Of a DNA stretch of 64,000 nucleotides, positions 26,467-35,955 are shown one piece after another. The notes below the pieces were generated by a model that made no database searches, was not told the DNA's origin, and was given only the letters and a program-made list of their open reading frames with translations. The stretch is from an uncultured Sporosarcina sp. GTDB taxonomy: Bacteria > Bacillota > Bacilli > Bacillales_A > Planococcaceae. Both the position numbers and the translations under genes were made by a program. The DNA lies in NCBI GenBank assembly GCA_947644645.1, contig CANSAF010000003.1:1-64000 (forward strand), given 5' to 3'. Each line of letters starts with the position of its first letter. The stretch's first letter is position 1.

Positions 26467-27276
26467 ATGATTAATCTGCTTACAATTAATCCGGTCGCAT
26501 TTTCACTTGGACCCATAGGGATTCGTTGGTATGGGATTCTAATCGCGCTCGGTATAGTCCTTGCATTTATTGTTGTTCAGAAGGAAATGGTGAAACGTGG
26601 GATGCATCCGGATTTTCTGACGGATCTACTTATTTGGGCGGTTCCGATTTCAATCATCAGTGCGCGGATCTACTATGTCATCTTCTCCTGGGATTATTAC
26701 AAAGAAAACCCGGGGCAAATCATTCAAATTTGGGAAGGTGGCATCGCTATCCATGGTGCGCTGATTGGTGCATTTATTACGACGTATGTTTATACTAAAC
26801 GCCGGGGCATTTCCTTCTGGAAAACAGTCGACATTGCTGCTGCTGGGCTTCTGATCGGCCAATTAATCGGTCGTTGGGGCAATTTCATGAACCAAGAAGC
26901 GCACGGTGGCCCCGTTTCGGAAAAGTTTCTTGAGACGACAATTATTCCGGATTGGATCATGAATCAAATGACGATTGAAGGCGTGACGTATCATCCGACA
27001 TTCCTTTACGAATCGCTATGGAACCTTGTAGGGCTTATCATCATTATTTTGTTGCGCAGAGTGAACTTAAAGCGCGGCGAAATGTTCTTGTTTTATCTCG
27101 TTTGGTATTCCATCGGGCGGTTCTTCATCGAAGGGATCCGAACGGATAGCTTATATGTCATCGGTGAACTTCGTGCGGCACAGCTTGTGTCCGTTATGGC
27201 TATTGTCGTTTCAGTCGTCATTTTTATTATCAGGCGTTATGTTCGGAAAGTGGATGTAAATTATCAAGATGATTAG
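26467..27276 (+). CDS. lgt: Prolipoprotein diacylglyceryl transferase
   Basis: 269 residues, seven helices. Lgt signatures include IAIHGALIGAF, the GRWGNFMNQEAHGGP box with essential Arg/Asn/Glu/His, and HPTFLYESLWN. It attaches diacylglycerol to the lipobox Cys, the step before LspA. Normally a chromosomal housekeeping gene, here it follows resBC and ends at a terminator. With lspA at 1.4 kb, the window encodes both lipoprotein-processing steps. Codons look somewhat GC-richer than neighbouring copper genes, but this was not measured. Confidence 0.95.
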   Translation: MINLLTINPVAFSLGPIGIRWYGILIALGIVLAFIVVQKEMVKRGMHPDFLTDLLIWAVPISIISARIYYVIFSWDYYKENPGQIIQIWEGGIAIHGALIGAFITTYVYTKRRGISFWKTVDIAAAGLLIGQLIGRWGNFMNQEAHGGPVSEKFLETTIIPDWIMNQMTIEGVTYHPTFLYESLWNLVGLIIIILLRRVNLKRGEMFLFYLVWYSIGRFFIEGIRTDSLYVIGELRAAQLVSVMAIVVSVVIFIIRRYVRKVDVNYQDD

Positions 27277-27366
27277 AAAAGTACTTTTGTAATTAGGGTC
27301 GCTTCTAGAGGGGAACCAGGTTTTTATTAGCAATAAATGAAATTACACAATTAAGCAAGAAACACA

Positions 27367-27405
27367 CAAAAAAAACTCCATGGAGAATATTCCATGGAGT
27401 TTTTG
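27367..27405. terminator. Bidirectional terminator between lgt and copB
   Basis: Perfect arms AACTCCATGGA and TCCATGGAGTT are flanked by A and T runs on both sides, so it can serve both convergent genes. Confidence 0.88.
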
Positions 27406-27439
27406 TATCGGAAAATATTATTCAATTATCATCACTACA

Positions 27440-29449
27440 TCAGATTTTCAACAAACGTGCATTAATCGCTACGATAACGGTACTTAGAGACATTAATATA
27501 GCACCGACTGCCGGACTTAGAACAATTCCGAATTTGTAGAGAGCACCTGCGGCCAACGGGATTGCAAGAATATTATAACCAGCAGCCCACCACAAGTTTT
27601 GGGTCATTTTGCGATAGGTAGCCCTCGAAAGCCTTATAATATTTACAACATCAAGCGGGTTGCTTTTGACAAGAACGACATCGGCTGTTTCAATGGCTAC
27701 ATCAGTTCCAGCGCCTACCGCAATACCGAGATCTGCTTTCGCTAGGGCTGGGGCATCGTTTACCCCATCTCCAGTCATTGCAGTTCGAAGACGCTCAACA
27801 TTTTGGATATGCTCAATTTTCTCAGACTTCTCATGCGGAAGGACCTCAGCAAAAATTTCTTCCATTCCAAGTTGCACGCCTACATAATGTGCAACTTTTA
27901 CATTATCGCCTGTTAGCATGATTGATTTGACATTCATTTCTTTTAGCTTGTTAATGGCATCTACAGCTGTTTCGCGGACAATATCTGCAAGGGCGATCAT
28001 CCCGGCAAGTTTGCTGTCAATCAACGTGAATACCACAGTTTTTCCTTCCGATGACCATTTATCGAATTGAACGTTATCAAATTCAAGGTTCAGTTCTTTT
28101 ACATAGCCGGGACTGACGACTAAGACCTGCTTTCCATCTACTGTCCCTTCAAGACCTTTACCGGTCAATGATTGGAAATTCTCCACTCGGTGAAGAGAGA
28201 TGCCCATTTCATCGGCTTTCCTAGTTACACCTTTTGCAAGGGGGTGTTGGGATTGAGCCTCGACTGGGGCGGCATAGGAAATGACATCTTCTTCACTGAA
28301 ATCTCCAAATGTGTAGATATTCGTTACACCGAATTCACCTTTCGTAAGTGTACCTGTTTTATCGAAAACGACAGCTTCAATATTTCGAGCGCCTTCAAAA
28401 GCTGCTCGATTTCGTATGAGAAGTCCATTTTTAGCTGCAATAGATGTTGAGACAGCAACTACTAACGGAGCTGCCAGCCCTAAAGCATGTGGACACGCAA
28501 TGATTAGAACTGTCACCATTCTTTCCATAGCGAATGAAACAGGATACCCAAGTGAAGTCCAAATCAAGAAAGTAATCAGACCTGCTGCCAGTGCGCCATA
28601 GAACAACCACTTTGCAGCCCTATTGGCAAGGTCCTGGGCCCGCGATTTGGATTCTTGAGCTTCTTTAACTAAGGTAATTACTTGTGAGAGATACGACTCA
28701 CTCCCTATCTTCATAACGGAAATGACAAGCGAACCTTCGCCATTTATTGATCCGCCAATGGCTTCCAAACCTGCTTCCTTATCAACTGGAACTGATTCAC
28801 CTGTCAGCATTGACTCATCAATTGTTGACTTTCCTTCAAGTATTTGTCCATCAACTGGCACCTTCTCGCCAGGCTTGACGAGTACATGATCCCCATGTTT
28901 TAACTCGGTTACGTCAACTTCTTTAATATTGCCGTCCTCGTCAATCAAATGCGCTTCAGAAGGCATCAGCTTGGCAAGCTCTTCCAAAGCTTTTGAAGCC
29001 CCCATTACAGAACGCATTTCAATCCAGTGACCAAGAAGCATAATATCAACTAGTGTAGCCAATTCCCAAAAGAAATCGTTTTCTGCAAAACCGAATACCG
29101 CAGCTGTACTGTATACGTAAGCCACGATTATAGCCAATGTAATCAGCGTCATCATGCCGGGATTTCTATCTTTCAGCTCGTCCTTTGCCCCTGTAAGGAA
29201 AGGCCATCCTCCATAAAAGAATACAAACGTTGAGAGTGCAAATAAAATGTACAAGTCTCCCGTGAAGCGCCAGTCAACACTAAGAAACATTTGAATCATC
29301 GGTGACAGAATCAAAATAGGGATTGTAAAAATTAGCGAAATGTAAAATCGCTTTTTGAAATCCTCTACCATATGTGCGTGATGATCATGGTGTCCGTGAT
29401 GCCCTTCATGAGAATCTATTTCCTTGTGATGATGTGAATGATTTGACAT
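27440..29449 (-). CDS. copB: CopB-type copper/silver P1B-ATPase with His-rich N terminus
   Basis: 669 residues. The first 26 residues are about half His (HSHHHKE, HHGHHDHHAH), replacing the Cys-based domains of CopA. Motifs: TGES (216-219), C319-P-H321 (CPH metal site), DKTGTLT with D363, SQHPLA and GDGVNDAPA. The CPH site is the hallmark of P1B-3 pumps that move Cu(II), Cu(I) or Ag(I). It is divergent from the cupredoxin-fusion gene, with shared regulatory DNA between them. Confidence 0.95.
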   Translation of the reverse strand: MSNHSHHHKEIDSHEGHHGHHDHHAHMVEDFKKRFYISLIFTIPILILSPMIQMFLSVDWRFTGDLYILFALSTFVFFYGGWPFLTGAKDELKDRNPGMMTLITLAIIVAYVYSTAAVFGFAENDFFWELATLVDIMLLGHWIEMRSVMGASKALEELAKLMPSEAHLIDEDGNIKEVDVTELKHGDHVLVKPGEKVPVDGQILEGKSTIDESMLTGESVPVDKEAGLEAIGGSINGEGSLVISVMKIGSESYLSQVITLVKEAQESKSRAQDLANRAAKWLFYGALAAGLITFLIWTSLGYPVSFAMERMVTVLIIACPHALGLAAPLVVAVSTSIAAKNGLLIRNRAAFEGARNIEAVVFDKTGTLTKGEFGVTNIYTFGDFSEEDVISYAAPVEAQSQHPLAKGVTRKADEMGISLHRVENFQSLTGKGLEGTVDGKQVLVVSPGYVKELNLEFDNVQFDKWSSEGKTVVFTLIDSKLAGMIALADIVRETAVDAINKLKEMNVKSIMLTGDNVKVAHYVGVQLGMEEIFAEVLPHEKSEKIEHIQNVERLRTAMTGDGVNDAPALAKADLGIAVGAGTDVAIETADVVLVKSNPLDVVNIIRLSRATYRKMTQNLWWAAGYNILAIPLAAGALYKFGIVLSPAVGAILMSLSTVIVAINARLLKI

Positions 29450-29599
29450 ACAATTAACTCCTTTCTGATTTATCTAATTACCATTATGTCTTGAGTATAC
29501 TCATTAAAGATGCAGAAATTATGCACAATCTAAGTGGTTTCTATCCTATGGAACACACAAATATTCCCGCATATCAGTCATTTAGACTGTTCATATTAC

Positions 29600-29616
29600 A
29601 TACCCTTATAAGGTAT
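29600..29616. promoter_or_regulatory. Possible copper-responsive operator
   Basis: ATACCCTTATAAGGTAT lies in the divergent region between copB and the cupredoxin fusion. It has the ATACC...GGTAT frame of CsoR sites and an inner CCTTATAAGG palindrome. The match to the three clear CsoR sites at 35.6-36.3 kb is partial. Confidence 0.4.
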
Positions 29617-29678
29617 ATAACCTTTCGTTGGACTAGGTAAACATAAACATTTTATAGCTTAAAAAAGGTGGGGGATTG

Positions 29679-30602
29679 ATGGGGAACTATGAATTATTTA
29701 TATTAGGTTCGCTTGGTTTGTTAACATTTGTCGTCGTTACGCTAGCGATAATCTGGAAAAAAACATTTCGATCTATGCAAGGAATGATTATTTCAATGTT
29801 TTTTGGGATGAATGTTGGTTTGACCGCTGGCGTTCTATTAGGTGTAACCTATCAAGGGAATTTATATTTTTCGACAATACTATCAATGGCTATAGGCGTA
29901 CTCGCAGGCGCTTTATGCGGGTTTTGTTTCGGAACCCTCTCCGTGCTAGAAGGAGTAATGGCCGGTTTGATGGGTGGCATGATGGGAGCAATGTTAGGTG
30001 AAATGATTAAAGTACACGAGTCAATCAACTTAATACAGATATTCTTATTCCTTTCCATTAGTACAATTTTTGTTATTGTCATTTTAAAAACTCCTCAAAA
30101 AAGTAAAGTGAAAAATAAAAGATGGTTATTAAAACCACTCTTGCTTTCATTTTTTATCGCAGTGTATTTAATAGCGGGAAATTTATTGGCTGAAGGGAAC
30201 GAGAAACTGATGAATTCGGAATTACAGCATAGTGGACACTCACCGACAATAAATAATACAGAGGAATTTAATAAGAACACCCAAGTTATTGGTATAGAAG
30301 TTGCTGAAATGAAGTACTCAAAAAATGATATTACTGTAGAAAAAAATAAACCAGTCACACTAGCTCTCACAAATCTGGATCAGGTTGAGCATGACATTGA
30401 AATCCGGACTTCCTCCTTTAACATGATAAAGGGATCCAATCACAATCATGGGGGAAATAAAGATATGTTGCATCTACATGCTGCGCCTGAAAAAACGGAG
30501 ACATTAACATTTACTTTAACTGAACCTGGTATTTATGAATTTTATTGTACGATTCCAGGACATGAGGAATTAGGGATGATTGGACGATTTATTGTAGCTT
30601 AA
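29679..30602 (+). CDS. Membrane domain fused to a cupredoxin domain
   Basis: 307 residues. Four helices lie within about 1-140, one rich in Gly/Met (MAGLMGGMMGAMLGEM). A further helix sits near 150-170, and a C-terminal cupredoxin spans about 200-307. Type 1 copper ligands are visible: His in VEHDIEI, and Cys, His and Met in FYCTIPGHEELGM. A His-rich loop (NHNHGGNKDMLHLHAA) lies between the ligand strands. The ATG at 29679 is preceded by AAGGTGGGGG. It is likely a copper-binding or copper-relay protein on the outer face; the fusion architecture is not one I can name. Confidence 0.82.
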   Translation: MGNYELFILGSLGLLTFVVVTLAIIWKKTFRSMQGMIISMFFGMNVGLTAGVLLGVTYQGNLYFSTILSMAIGVLAGALCGFCFGTLSVLEGVMAGLMGGMMGAMLGEMIKVHESINLIQIFLFLSISTIFVIVILKTPQKSKVKNKRWLLKPLLLSFFIAVYLIAGNLLAEGNEKLMNSELQHSGHSPTINNTEEFNKNTQVIGIEVAEMKYSKNDITVEKNKPVTLALTNLDQVEHDIEIRTSSFNMIKGSNHNHGGNKDMLHLHAAPEKTETLTFTLTEPGIYEFYCTIPGHEELGMIGRFIVA

Positions 30603-30651
30603 ATACTTTAACATACCCAAGCTGCATATATTTGTTGACGGGGGGTTGTCC

Positions 30652-31449
30652 ATGAAAAAATCGTTGAAAATCTGGTGCTCACTCATTTTTATCCTCTTCT
30701 TATTCCCTATCATTTTGGAAATGATTCCGAAGACAACACCTGAAGAGGGAGTAGTTGTTCAAACCGATGAGCGAAAATTAGTTTATGCAGCAAATATCTT
30801 CGAAACGGAATCCGAAGTACAAACGGATGTGCGTGCTCTTTTATACAATACGCATTCACATGAAGCGTTTGAGCCCATCACTCTAAAGCATGATGGGAAA
30901 ATTGCTGTTTCTCATCAGGAAGTGAATATTATGGGTCTGAGTGAAAAAGTAAAAAAACAGTTAGAGGTTAATGGGGTAGGGACGGATATTATTGACGTTG
31001 ATGTTACGGCGGAAATGAATAAAGCAGGGATTCCGTATCATAAATCGTATGATGTTGTTCGGCCATATGTACAGAAAGCCTTGAACGGTGCGGATTATGA
31101 TATCATAATCGACATTCATCGGGATTCGCTTAAAGCGGATCGGACGACAGTCACTTATGAAGGAGAGAAGTTTGCGCAAGTCGTTTTTGTTATCGGTGAA
31201 GATCATGCTAATTATAAATTGAATCAGGAATTAGCTGAAAGACTGATGCTCGAAATGGAACAAATGGTTCCAAATATAACTAAGAAAATCGTATTTAAAT
31301 CAGGTCATGGTGTGGATGGAAAATATAATCAGGATCTTCATAAACGTCTTATGCTCGTTGAAATAGGTGGAATTGGAAATGATGAAGCAGAATTAAACAG
31401 GACGTCAGCTGCACTTGCAAAGGCTGTCTCTCAAGTTTTACTTAAATAG
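30652..31449 (+). CDS. spoIIP: SpoIIP-type peptidoglycan hydrolase (first copy)
   Basis: 265 residues: N-terminal membrane anchor, then the SpoIIP domain with LLYNTHSHEAF, IIDIHRDSLK and a late LVEIGG phrase. These contain the conserved His and Glu of the amidase/endopeptidase that acts in forespore engulfment. It is much shorter than the roughly 400-residue B. subtilis protein, missing most of the region between anchor and catalytic domain. GGGGG lies 6 bases before the ATG at 30652. A second SpoIIP lies at 44046. Confidence 0.9.
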   Translation: MKKSLKIWCSLIFILFLFPIILEMIPKTTPEEGVVVQTDERKLVYAANIFETESEVQTDVRALLYNTHSHEAFEPITLKHDGKIAVSHQEVNIMGLSEKVKKQLEVNGVGTDIIDVDVTAEMNKAGIPYHKSYDVVRPYVQKALNGADYDIIIDIHRDSLKADRTTVTYEGEKFAQVVFVIGEDHANYKLNQELAERLMLEMEQMVPNITKKIVFKSGHGVDGKYNQDLHKRLMLVEIGGIGNDEAELNRTSAALAKAVSQVLLK

Positions 31450-31864
31450 GACAAAATCAGACATTGAAGTATCGCTTTTTCAACACTGCTCTTTAATTAG
31501 TTTAAATAGGATTAAACATACCTTAAACATACATGATCCAAGTGTCAAGAATTTAAAAATTATGAGTAATTCCGGCTTTCTAAATCGGCATCGGTGCGGA
31601 CACCCTGGTCATTAATATTAACTTTACTCAAAGAGCCCTTGATAACTTCCTTTTGGAGCTATTAAGGGCTCCCTCAATTTCTTCTTTTACAAACTTATCT
31701 TAGCTCCTCCCTTAAAAGTGCATAAATAAAGAGTAAAATAAAATTCTGTAAGGAGGAGAGATGGTCTTGAAAAATAGTTATTAGTCGCAAGTGCCCCAGT
31801 GGGGGAGAAACTTAAACATAATGATTGTTTAAAAGAGGTAGATTAATATTAAGGCGGTATTAGG
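31450..31864. other. Intergenic region between spoIIP and ftsE
   Basis: It contains a terminator at 31633-31682 and presumably the ftsE promoter. A GC-richer stretch TGCCCCAGTGGGGGAG near 31793 can form a small hairpin. No gene was recognised. Confidence 0.4.
31633..31682 (+). terminator. Terminator downstream of spoIIP
   Basis: GAGCCCTT (31633-31640) pairs with AAGGGCTC (31664-31671). It is followed by CCTCAATTTCTTC, a modest T-rich end. Confidence 0.6.
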
Positions 31865-32551
31865 ATGATTATAATGAAAAAGGTTTACAAGAAATACCCG
31901 AACGGTGTCGTTGCATCAAACGGCATAAATGTAGAAATTAAACGTGGAGAATTTGTTTTTGTTGTCGGTCCCAGTGGTGCTGGAAAATCGACATTTATAA
32001 AAATGATGTACCGTGAAGAAGTGCCAACAAGTGGTGACATCATCATAGATGATATTAATTTAGCGACGCTACGAAATAGTCAGGTTCCTTATTTGCGTCG
32101 AAAAGTCGGTGTCGTGTTTCAAGACTTTAAGCTTTTGCCAAAACTAAATGTATATGAAAACATCGCATTCGCACTTGAAGTAATCGAGGAATCTCCAGAA
32201 CAAATTCGAAAAAAAGTGAATGATGTTCTAGGAGTTGTCGGACTTACGCATAAGTCACGGATGTTTCCGACTGAATTGTCAGGCGGAGAGCAGCAACGTG
32301 TATCGATTGCACGTTCAATTGTTAACACCCCAAAAGTCGTTATTGCAGATGAGCCCACAGGAAACCTTGACCCAGCTACATCATGGGAGATTATGGAGAT
32401 GCTTGAACGAATTAATGCCCGCGGTACGACGATTGTGATGGCTACTCATAATAAAGAGATTGTCAATACGATGAAGCACCGAGTCATTGCGATTGAAGGT
32501 GGATTAATCACCCGAGATGAAGTCGGAGGTGGTTACGGCTATGAAAGCTAG
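31865..32551 (+). CDS. ftsE: FtsE, ABC-type ATPase
   Basis: 228 residues: Walker A GPSGAGKST, signature LSGGEQQRVSIARS, Walker B VVIADEPTGNLDP and the H-loop MATHNKEIV. The length equals B. subtilis FtsE. With FtsX it activates cell-wall hydrolases at the membrane. It overlaps ftsX by 11 bases. Confidence 0.94.
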   Translation: MIIMKKVYKKYPNGVVASNGINVEIKRGEFVFVVGPSGAGKSTFIKMMYREEVPTSGDIIIDDINLATLRNSQVPYLRRKVGVVFQDFKLLPKLNVYENIAFALEVIEESPEQIRKKVNDVLGVVGLTHKSRMFPTELSGGEQQRVSIARSIVNTPKVVIADEPTGNLDPATSWEIMEMLERINARGTTIVMATHNKEIVNTMKHRVIAIEGGLITRDEVGGGYGYES

Positions 32552-33425
32552 AACACTTAGACGACATCTTCGGGAGAGTTTCAAAAGCCTAGATCGTAAC
32601 AGATGGATGACTTTAGCGTCTGTTAGCGCAGTTACTGTCACACTTCTCCTCGTCGGTGTCTTTATTGTCCTTATGATGAATTTAAATAAAGTAGCAGATG
32701 ATATTGAAAAAGATGTCGAAATAAAAGTTTTAATAGATCTTGCTGCTGATGAATCGGCGGTGTTGGTACTTGAACAAAAGATTCTTGAGACAAACGGTGT
32801 AGAAAGCATCCAATTTATTTCTAATGCTGAGGAACTAGAAAAGATGATCAAAGGATATGGAGACGAACTTGGTTTATATAAACAAGACAACCCCCTTCGT
32901 CATGTGTTTTACGTGAAAGCATCGAATCCGCAGCAAACGGCAACTATCGCAAAGGAAATTGGATTGTACGATGATGCGTACAAAGTTATTTACGGTGAAG
33001 GAAAAATCGAGAAATTGTTTAAAGTGTTGAATACAGGCCGTAATGTTGGTCTCGTTCTTATCGTTGCGCTCTTTTTTACGGCAATGTTCCTCATTTCGAA
33101 TACGATTCGTATTACGATTGTTGCACGAGGAAGGGAAATCGAAATTATGAAGCTTGTCGGTGCAACAAGAAATTTCGTCCGAATTCCATTCCTCTTTGAA
33201 GGTATGTGGCTTGGGATTCTCGGAGCAATTTTGCCAATGTTAATTATGACAATAACTTATTTTAATCTATACGAGTTTCTTGAACCGAAACTGGAAGGAG
33301 AATTCCTTCAACTTCTTAGTGTGACGCCATTTATTTATCAGCTGAATGGGCTTCTTTTATTCATGGGTCTCTTTATTGGTGTCTGGGGGAGTTTTATATC
33401 AGTTCAAAAGTTTATAAAAGTCTAA
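32541..33425 (+). CDS. ftsX: FtsX, membrane partner of FtsE
   Basis: 294 residues, four helices with an extracytoplasmic loop between helices 1 and 2. It shows the cytosolic N-terminal RHLRESFKSLDRNRWMTLAS and EIEIMKLVGATRNFVRIPF near helix 3. GGAGGT is 10 bases before the ATG at 32541. FtsEX in Bacillus switches on the NlpC/P60 hydrolase CwlO; here an NlpC/P60 gene lies 1 kb downstream. Confidence 0.94.
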   Translation: MKARTLRRHLRESFKSLDRNRWMTLASVSAVTVTLLLVGVFIVLMMNLNKVADDIEKDVEIKVLIDLAADESAVLVLEQKILETNGVESIQFISNAEELEKMIKGYGDELGLYKQDNPLRHVFYVKASNPQQTATIAKEIGLYDDAYKVIYGEGKIEKLFKVLNTGRNVGLVLIVALFFTAMFLISNTIRITIVARGREIEIMKLVGATRNFVRIPFLFEGMWLGILGAILPMLIMTITYFNLYEFLEPKLEGEFLQLLSVTPFIYQLNGLLLFMGLFIGVWGSFISVQKFIKV

Positions 33426-33489
33426 AAAGAAAGGCGGGCGGGTTGCAAAGGTCTTAGCTAGTAGATTGACAAATTTATGGAGGGACGTT

Positions 33490-34065
33490 GTGAAGAAACG
33501 AACTGTTGGTCTTGTAATAACAGCTTTAATTATCGGTATGTTGATTGTGATGACGGTTAAGTCGAATATGAAAACAGCAGAGCCAATCGATGCGATTGTT
33601 GTTGGAGCGGATACTACAACGATTGAGTACGAGTCCGGGCTAGAAGAAGGAAATACACCGCCTGATTTTGAACTTTCTACTCTTTCGGGTGACATAATCA
33701 AGCTGACGGATTATAAGGGGAAAAAGGTTATTATTAATTTCTGGGCATCGTGGTGTGGTCCGTGTAAGGCGGAAATGCCGCATATGCAAAATTATTACGC
33801 GAAAAATAAGGATTCCGCGAACGTAGAAATCATCGCGGTTAATTTGACGACGGAAGAGCGAGGGCTCGTAAGCATCGAGAAATTTGTCGATGCGTATGGG
33901 CTAACATTTCCTATTCCGCTTGATAATAATGGTGAAGTAATGGATATGTATAGGATTATGACAATTCCTACGACGTATATGATTAGCACGGATGGGACAA
34001 TTAAGCATAAGATTATTGGACCGATGGACGAAAAAACGATAAAAGAACTTGTTGATAATCTATAA
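33490..34065 (+). CDS. TlpA/ResA-like membrane-anchored thioredoxin (second)
   Basis: 191 residues: membrane anchor (TVGLVITALIIGMLIVMTV), then a thioredoxin fold with WASWCGPCKAEMPHM and the cis-Pro loop MTIPTTYMI. GGAGGG is placed for the GTG at 33490. It follows ftsX by 64 bases and may share its transcript. The active site CGPC is that of classical thioredoxin, whereas the copy at 17978 has CAPC. Confidence 0.9.
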   Translation: MKKRTVGLVITALIIGMLIVMTVKSNMKTAEPIDAIVVGADTTTIEYESGLEEGNTPPDFELSTLSGDIIKLTDYKGKKVIINFWASWCGPCKAEMPHMQNYYAKNKDSANVEIIAVNLTTEERGLVSIEKFVDAYGLTFPIPLDNNGEVMDMYRIMTIPTTYMISTDGTIKHKIIGPMDEKTIKELVDNL

Positions 34066-34402
34066 TAGATGAAACTAGGGGCAGACTTTAGACTATTGTA
34101 TGACTTTTTTGTTCATTTACTAGAGAATACCCGAACACAGTGTGATGGGAACCGTCAATGAAAATCATGGATATAAAAAATCGTCTAGATTATAAATCTA
34201 GGCGTTTTTTGTACTTAGCATATCGAAGATGCAAGATGAATTGCTAAAAAATTGCACGAATTCTCCTTAATTAATCCTTAGTTTTGTCATCCGAATGTAT
34301 TAGAATTGTAAAATGATGATGATTGTTCTTATGCTAAAATTATACAGGAAGTGATAAATAAAGATGTCGAAAAAGACATCAATAAAATAGTTGGGGTGGA
34401 GA
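34066..34402. other. Intergenic region before the NlpC/P60 gene
   Basis: It contains the terminator at 34176-34212, then an A/T-rich promoter region. No gene or clear operator was recognised. Confidence 0.4.
34176..34212 (+). terminator. Terminator after the TlpA-like gene
   Basis: CGTCTAGATT and AATCTAGGCG pair around TATA, and TTTTTT follows. Confidence 0.88.
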
Positions 34403-35446
34403 ATGAGAAAACGATTTATTCAAATACTAATGGCTGTGTTTCTGATTAGTATAATACCATTTGTATCGTCAAATAAAGTGAGTGCGGCAACTTCGAATGA
34501 GATTGCCACCTATGCGAAAAAGTTTTACGGTACACCTTATAAGTTCGGTGGGACAACCCCCGCTGGATTTGACTGTTCAGGTTATATTAGATATGTATTT
34601 AATCATTTCAACACTAGCTTACCGAGAACATCCGCGGATCAGTTCAAAGTGGGAACTGCGGTTAGTAAGGATAAGCTGCAACCAGGAGATTTAGTGTTCT
34701 TTGCAAATACGTACAAGAAAGGTATTTCCCATACTGGAATTTATTTAGGAAATGACGAGTTCATATCGGCGAAAAGCCGTGGGGTCTTGAAGGCGAATCT
34801 AAAGACAGATCCTTATTGGGCGCCTAAATATGCGGGGGCAAAACGTGTATTAAATACCCAAACAGCTGTTGAATCAGTTAAGGAAACACCTGCTGAGCAG
34901 ATGAGTGATGTGTTTAAAGATTTATCGATAAAGCATCCTGCTTACGAGGCAATCATTGCACTATACAAAAGCGGGGTTATAACTGGCTATGAAGACTCCA
35001 CATTCAAACCTGAAAAATCAATTACTCGTGGACAAGCAGCTGCAATGATAAATCGAGAGCTTAAATTAGAGGCATCAACCGGAGTGACATTTAAGGATGT
35101 CGCGCCAAATCACCAATTTTCGGGTGACATTGCGGCTTTGAATGAGGCAGGAATTTTTCAAGGATATCCAACAGGCGAATTTGGCATTAACGATAAACTG
35201 ACACTTGCACATCTCGCGGCTATCGTCGATCGGGCATTCGATCTTCAGGGACAAATCGTGGGAAAATCACAAGTAGCATCTAATCATAATGTTGTCCCGA
35301 CAAGTCACTGGGCTTCAGAAGCAATTTTTGCATTGAAGACACTTGATCAGACACAAGTCTTTCAGAAACCAGGATTTAGTGTAGGAAAAGAAGCAACCCG
35401 CGCAGAATTCGCTGCGGCAGTATTTACCGCAGTATCTTACAAATAA
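34403..35446 (+). CDS. NlpC/P60 cell-wall hydrolase with SLH domains
   Basis: 347 residues: signal peptide ending near KVSAA, then an NlpC/P60 domain (about 30-150) with the catalytic Cys in PAGFDCSGYIRYV and His in ISHTGIYLG. Two to three S-layer homology repeats (about 165-345) follow, seen as SGVITGYEDSTFKPEKSITRGQAA and a similar AGIFQGYPTGEFG. SLH repeats bind cell-wall polymers. The enzyme would cut peptide cross-links. Its nearness to ftsEX suggests it is the hydrolase that complex controls (inference). Confidence 0.92.
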   Translation: MRKRFIQILMAVFLISIIPFVSSNKVSAATSNEIATYAKKFYGTPYKFGGTTPAGFDCSGYIRYVFNHFNTSLPRTSADQFKVGTAVSKDKLQPGDLVFFANTYKKGISHTGIYLGNDEFISAKSRGVLKANLKTDPYWAPKYAGAKRVLNTQTAVESVKETPAEQMSDVFKDLSIKHPAYEAIIALYKSGVITGYEDSTFKPEKSITRGQAAAMINRELKLEASTGVTFKDVAPNHQFSGDIAALNEAGIFQGYPTGEFGINDKLTLAHLAAIVDRAFDLQGQIVGKSQVASNHNVVPTSHWASEAIFALKTLDQTQVFQKPGFSVGKEATRAEFAAAVFTAVSYK

Positions 35447-35463
35447 GGTTTTTAATATAGCGT

Positions 35464-35508
35464 GGGCGTACATCTACTATAAAAGATGTACGCCCGCTTT
35501 ATGTTTTT
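35464..35508 (+). terminator. Terminator after the NlpC/P60 gene
   Basis: GGGCGTACATCT and AGATGTACGCCC are perfect 12-base arms, followed by GCTTTATGTTTTT. Confidence 0.85.
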
Positions 35509-35577
35509 GTTTGTAGAAGACAGGGAATCAGTCCGAAAAGTGGAATGTTGCCTAATGAAATCAAATCTGTTTATAAA

Positions 35578-35621
35578 TTGACCTTGAAAAAGGAGAGTGT
35601 TAGTATAGGGGTACAGGGTAT
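35578..35621 (+). promoter_or_regulatory. csoR promoter with CsoR-type operator
   Basis: TTGACC (35578-35583), a 17-base spacer and TAGTAT (35601-35606). The site GTATAGGGGTACAGGGTAT (35603-35621) overlaps the -10 and reads, on the other strand, as ATACCC...CCCTATAC. This fits autoregulation. Confidence 0.75.
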
Positions 35622-35647
35622 AAGTGCTTATACGGGGAGGGAAGATC

Positions 35648-35935
35648 ATGCAAGAAACTTCGAAAACAACAGTTCAACCAAATAAGCAACAGCTTCTTAA
35701 TCGATTAAAACGTGTCGAGGGACAAGTGAGAGGCGTTCATCAAATGGTTGAGAATGACCGTTATTGTGTAGATATTTTACATCAAATTAGCGCAATCCAA
35801 TCAGCGATGAATAAAGTTTCATTAGCTTTGCTAGAAGATCATACACATCATTGTGTAGCGAACGCAATTAAAGGGCAAGATGGTGAAGCAGCGATTAAAG
35901 AGTTGATGAGTGTCATGAAAACAATGACAAAATAA
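35648..35935 (+). CDS. csoR: CsoR copper-sensing repressor
   Basis: 95 residues with the CsoR W-X-Y metal ligands C40, H65 and C69 (RYCVDILH; DHTHHC). The spacing of 25 and 4 residues equals that of B. subtilis CsoR. Cu(I) binding releases the repressor from copZA-type operators. The ATG at 35648 follows GGGGAGGG; eight upstream in-frame codons are excluded. It has three matching DNA sites nearby, at its own, the copZ and the copA promoter regions. Confidence 0.95.
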   Translation: MQETSKTTVQPNKQQLLNRLKRVEGQVRGVHQMVENDRYCVDILHQISAIQSAMNKVSLALLEDHTHHCVANAIKGQDGEAAIKELMSVMKTMTK

Positions 35936-35955
35936 AAAATAACAATACTTTCAAC

